Positions 7,542 through 8,748 of a DNA stretch of 8,748 nucleotides are shown piece by piece. The notes under the pieces are model-generated. The model was not told the origin of the DNA, did no database searches, and worked only from the letters and a program-made list of their open reading frames with translations. Made by a program: the position numbers and the translations under genes. The DNA lies in the NCBI GenBank assembly GCA_964412685.1, contig CAYPPS010000024.1:1-8748 (forward strand), read 5' to 3'. Source of the stretch: CAYPPS01 sp964412685 (lineage in GTDB: Bacteria; Patescibacteriota; Microgenomatia; PFEM01; CAYPPS01). The number at the start of each line of letters is the position of its first letter. Within the stretch, counting starts at the first letter, position 1.

Positions 7542-7641
7542 NNNNNNNNNNNNNNNNNNNNNNNNNNNNNNNNNNNNNNNNNNNNNNNNNNNNNNNNNNN
7601 NNNNNNNNNNNNNNNNNNNNNNNNNNNNNNNNNNNNNNNNN
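7542..7641. other. Scaffold gap: run of 100 Ns
   Basis: The run is exactly 100 Ns, a conventional filler length when the true gap size is unknown. It hides the end of the small membrane protein, the start of the following GT4 glycosyltransferase and the spacing between them. The visible GT4 part is 292 residues and the family is usually about 360-400, so roughly 70-100 N-terminal residues (200-300 nt) are missing. The real gap is therefore probably longer than 100 nt, and any reading frame carried across it is not meaningful. Confidence 0.95.
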
Positions 7642-7817
7642 AAAAAGAAAGCTCCGGCATACCAGGTTAATCTTTCGGCAGTAAAGAAAATCCAGAACTT
7701 GAAAAGTGGCGCTGCCAAAACTAAACAAAACAATCCCAAAGCAACTGAGAGCTTGGGACTCCTTGCCCCTAAATGGGGCAGAAAAACAAACAGAAAGATT
7801 AAATCTTGAATCTTCAT
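7642..7817 (-). CDS. Small hydrophobic membrane protein of unknown function, 3' end lost in N gap
   Basis: An ATG at 7817-7815 opens a frame of 58 readable residues before the N run. Two hydrophobic segments are visible (about 5-15 and 23-45), separated by a short basic turn with 'GARSPK'. An aromatic, tryptophan-containing stretch follows ('FFTAERLTWYAG', about 44-55), and then the sequence is lost. The start is 4 nt after the stop of the upstream membrane protein, which supports a real gene within the operon. No Shine-Dalgarno sequence is evident. The stop codon is not visible, so the total length is unknown; if the next glycosyltransferase has a normal N-terminus, both its start and this protein's stop lie in the gap. 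I do not recognise the family. It could be a small accessory subunit of the membrane glycan machinery or the start of a longer membrane protein. A frame beginning at 7728 in the same DNA is a shadow. Confidence 0.55.
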
Positions 7818-7821
7818 GAAT

Positions 7822-8748
7822 CTAAGACTTATTATAAGGGGAATTTCTTTCTTTCACAAAAAAACCGTAAAACAAGAAGATCAAGCTAGTGAAAAGAGTT
7901 AACAGAGAAACGACTCCGCCCCAATAAACATATTTCTGCGGTGCAAACTCAATCGTCAAATTTAAATTACCCTCTTTCTCAATCATAAAACTATTTAAAA
8001 TTCCCTCGTATTCTCGAGAATCAATTGTTTGTCCCCCGATTTTCGCTTGCCAAAGCGGGTCAAATTTCTCTGAAAAAACCAAACGAAAAGGCCCATTTAT
8101 CACGTTAATTTTTACTTTGTATTTGGTCGGATTAACCATTTGCCAATCAATTAAAATCTCTTCTTTCTTTTCAACAAAAAAATGATCTTTAATCTCAAAA
8201 ATTTGATAAACCGCGATTTGATCCGTAATTTCAATCTTTTTCAACCACTCAATTTGGTCCAAAAACTGCTCAACTTCTCCTCTTTGCTGCGGGTTATATT
8301 TATATCCAGCAATAAAAATTTCCCCCTCCGAATCGGAGGGAACAATCAGATATTTAACCCCTAAATCCCGTAAAAGCCCTTCCGTTCTTGAATCCAACAG
8401 GAAAGCCAGTTCTTTAACATAACAACGGTCATTAGCGAAACATTCTGTCCCCCAATTTTCACCTATCAATTCTTTTGAACCGCGAATATCGGTTAAAAAA
8501 TAATTGGGGCCGAAAAAATTCTCGCTGTCAATTGCCGGGTGATTGTTGGAATAAAATCCGAACCGCTGACGTTTGGGTAGCCAAAGAGTCCGGAAAAAAT
8601 CGTCCTGCCCTGATAAAAACCCCTTCAACGACAAATATTCCGAGGAGATCTCTCTGGTTTTAAAAGTCCCTCCCAATTCTCCTGTCCAAGCTGGCTTAAT
8701 CGAGATCAAAAAAGTCAAAATAAAACCAAAAACGAAAAGAATCGCCAT
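7822..8748 (-). CDS. Large membrane protein, C-terminal part (YfhO/PTPS-related-like), truncated by window edge
   Basis: 308 residues are visible, ending at a TAG stop. The first codon in the window happens to be ATG, but it sits exactly at the window edge and opens straight into a hydrophobic helix (about residues 2-18). I therefore read it as the last membrane helix of a longer multi-helix protein, not as a proven start. A long extracytoplasmic stretch follows (about 20-272). It contains 'GVKYLIVPSD' near 130-139 and a late beta-rich part around 'FDPLWQAKIGGQ' (229-240). A single C-terminal helix (about 274-297) and a short basic tail end the protein. This order, with a 'lgvkYlvv' strand, a 'W.a.v.G' strand and a last helix, resembles the C-terminal region of YfhO-type and PTPS-related membrane proteins, which are thought to act in surface glycan modification. 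Substrate and reaction cannot be read from this part. The stop lies 4 nt before the next gene, so the two are probably co-transcribed. A stand-alone signal-anchored protein starting at this ATG remains possible. Confidence 0.6.
   Translation of the reverse strand: MAILFVFGFILTFLISIKPAWTGELGGTFKTREISSEYLSLKGFLSGQDDFFRTLWLPKRQRFGFYSNNHPAIDSENFFGPNYFLTDIRGSKELIGENWGTECFANDRCYVKELAFLLDSRTEGLLRDLGVKYLIVPSDSEGEIFIAGYKYNPQQRGEVEQFLDQIEWLKKIEITDQIAVYQIFEIKDHFFVEKKEEILIDWQMVNPTKYKVKINVINGPFRLVFSEKFDPLWQAKIGGQTIDSREYEGILNSFMIEKEGNLNLTIEFAPQKYVYWGGVVSLLTLFTSLIFLFYGFFVKERNSPYNKS
8324..8340 (-). repeat. Perfect 7-bp inverted repeat inside coding sequence
   Basis: On the plus strand CCCTCCG is followed by the loop AAT and then CGGAGGG, a perfect 7-bp GC-rich stem in an AT-rich gene. 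Read in the transcribed direction it is followed by GGAAATTTTTATT, so it resembles a weak intrinsic terminator, but the five-base T run starts several bases after the stem. It encodes Pro-Ser-Asp-Ser-Glu-Gly in the membrane protein and may be coincidental. Confidence 0.4.

Noticed and set aside
7530..7728. Start at 7728 for the first GT4, with the frame carried through the Ns
   Set aside because: The 33 residues before the gap lie in a different frame over the small membrane protein and do not resemble a GT4 N-terminus. The frame continuity depends on an arbitrary 100-N filler.
1..8748. tRNA, rRNA, CRISPR arrays, insertion sequences or phage genes
   Set aside because: Essentially all bases lie in recognised coding sequence or the N gap. 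I saw no direct-repeat arrays, transposase motifs or tRNA-like cloverleaf sequences.

Overview
The window is one side of an AT-rich bacterial surface-polysaccharide locus. Every gene I can support lies on the minus strand, so the locus reads from high to low coordinates. The genes are packed almost without spacers: there are two ATGA stop/start overlaps, overlaps of 14 and 29 nt, and gaps of 4 and 12 nt. No promoter, terminator, RNA gene, mobile element or CRISPR array is visible. The window looks like the middle of a longer operon whose promoter lies beyond base 8748 and whose end lies beyond base 1. A run of exactly 100 Ns (7542-7641) marks a scaffold gap, which suggests a draft or metagenome assembly. 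The very compact layout, lysine-rich AT-rich coding, unknown small membrane protein and several multi-membrane glycosyltransferases suggest a Candidate Phyla Radiation (Patescibacteria) genome, possibly of Microgenomates type. That assignment is inference; no marker gene is present. TGA serves as a stop at two ATGA junctions, so the UGA-glycine code of Gracilibacteria/SR1 does not apply.

Layout in transcription order: (1) 8748-7822, C-terminal part of a large membrane protein with a YfhO/PTPS-related type extracytoplasmic region, cut by the window edge; (2) 7817-7642, start of a small hydrophobic protein of unknown function, running into the N gap; (3) 7541-6661, GT4-type glycosyltransferase missing its N-terminus in the gap; (4) 6664-5552, a second, related GT4 glycosyltransferase; (5) 5565-4924, left-handed beta-helix (hexapeptide) O-acyltransferase; (6) 4911-4051, GT2 glycosyltransferase of the WbbL/rhamnosyltransferase-like group; (7) 4079-1110, a 989-residue membrane protein that appears to fuse an O-antigen ligase/polymerase (Wzy/WaaL-like) half to a GT-C glycosyltransferase half; (8) 1113-1, a GT-C (PMT/ArnT-like) glycosyltransferase that is still open at the window start.

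A plausible joint role is as follows. The cytoplasmic GT4 and GT2 enzymes build a glycan on a lipid carrier and the acyltransferase decorates it. The membrane GT-C enzymes and the ligase/polymerase half then extend, polymerise or transfer it on the outer face of the membrane. No flippase, sugar-nucleotide synthesis gene or initiating phosphoglycosyltransferase is in the window. The most notable item is the ligase/polymerase-GT-C fusion. The small membrane protein beside the gap and the GT-C protein running off the left edge are the other points to follow up.
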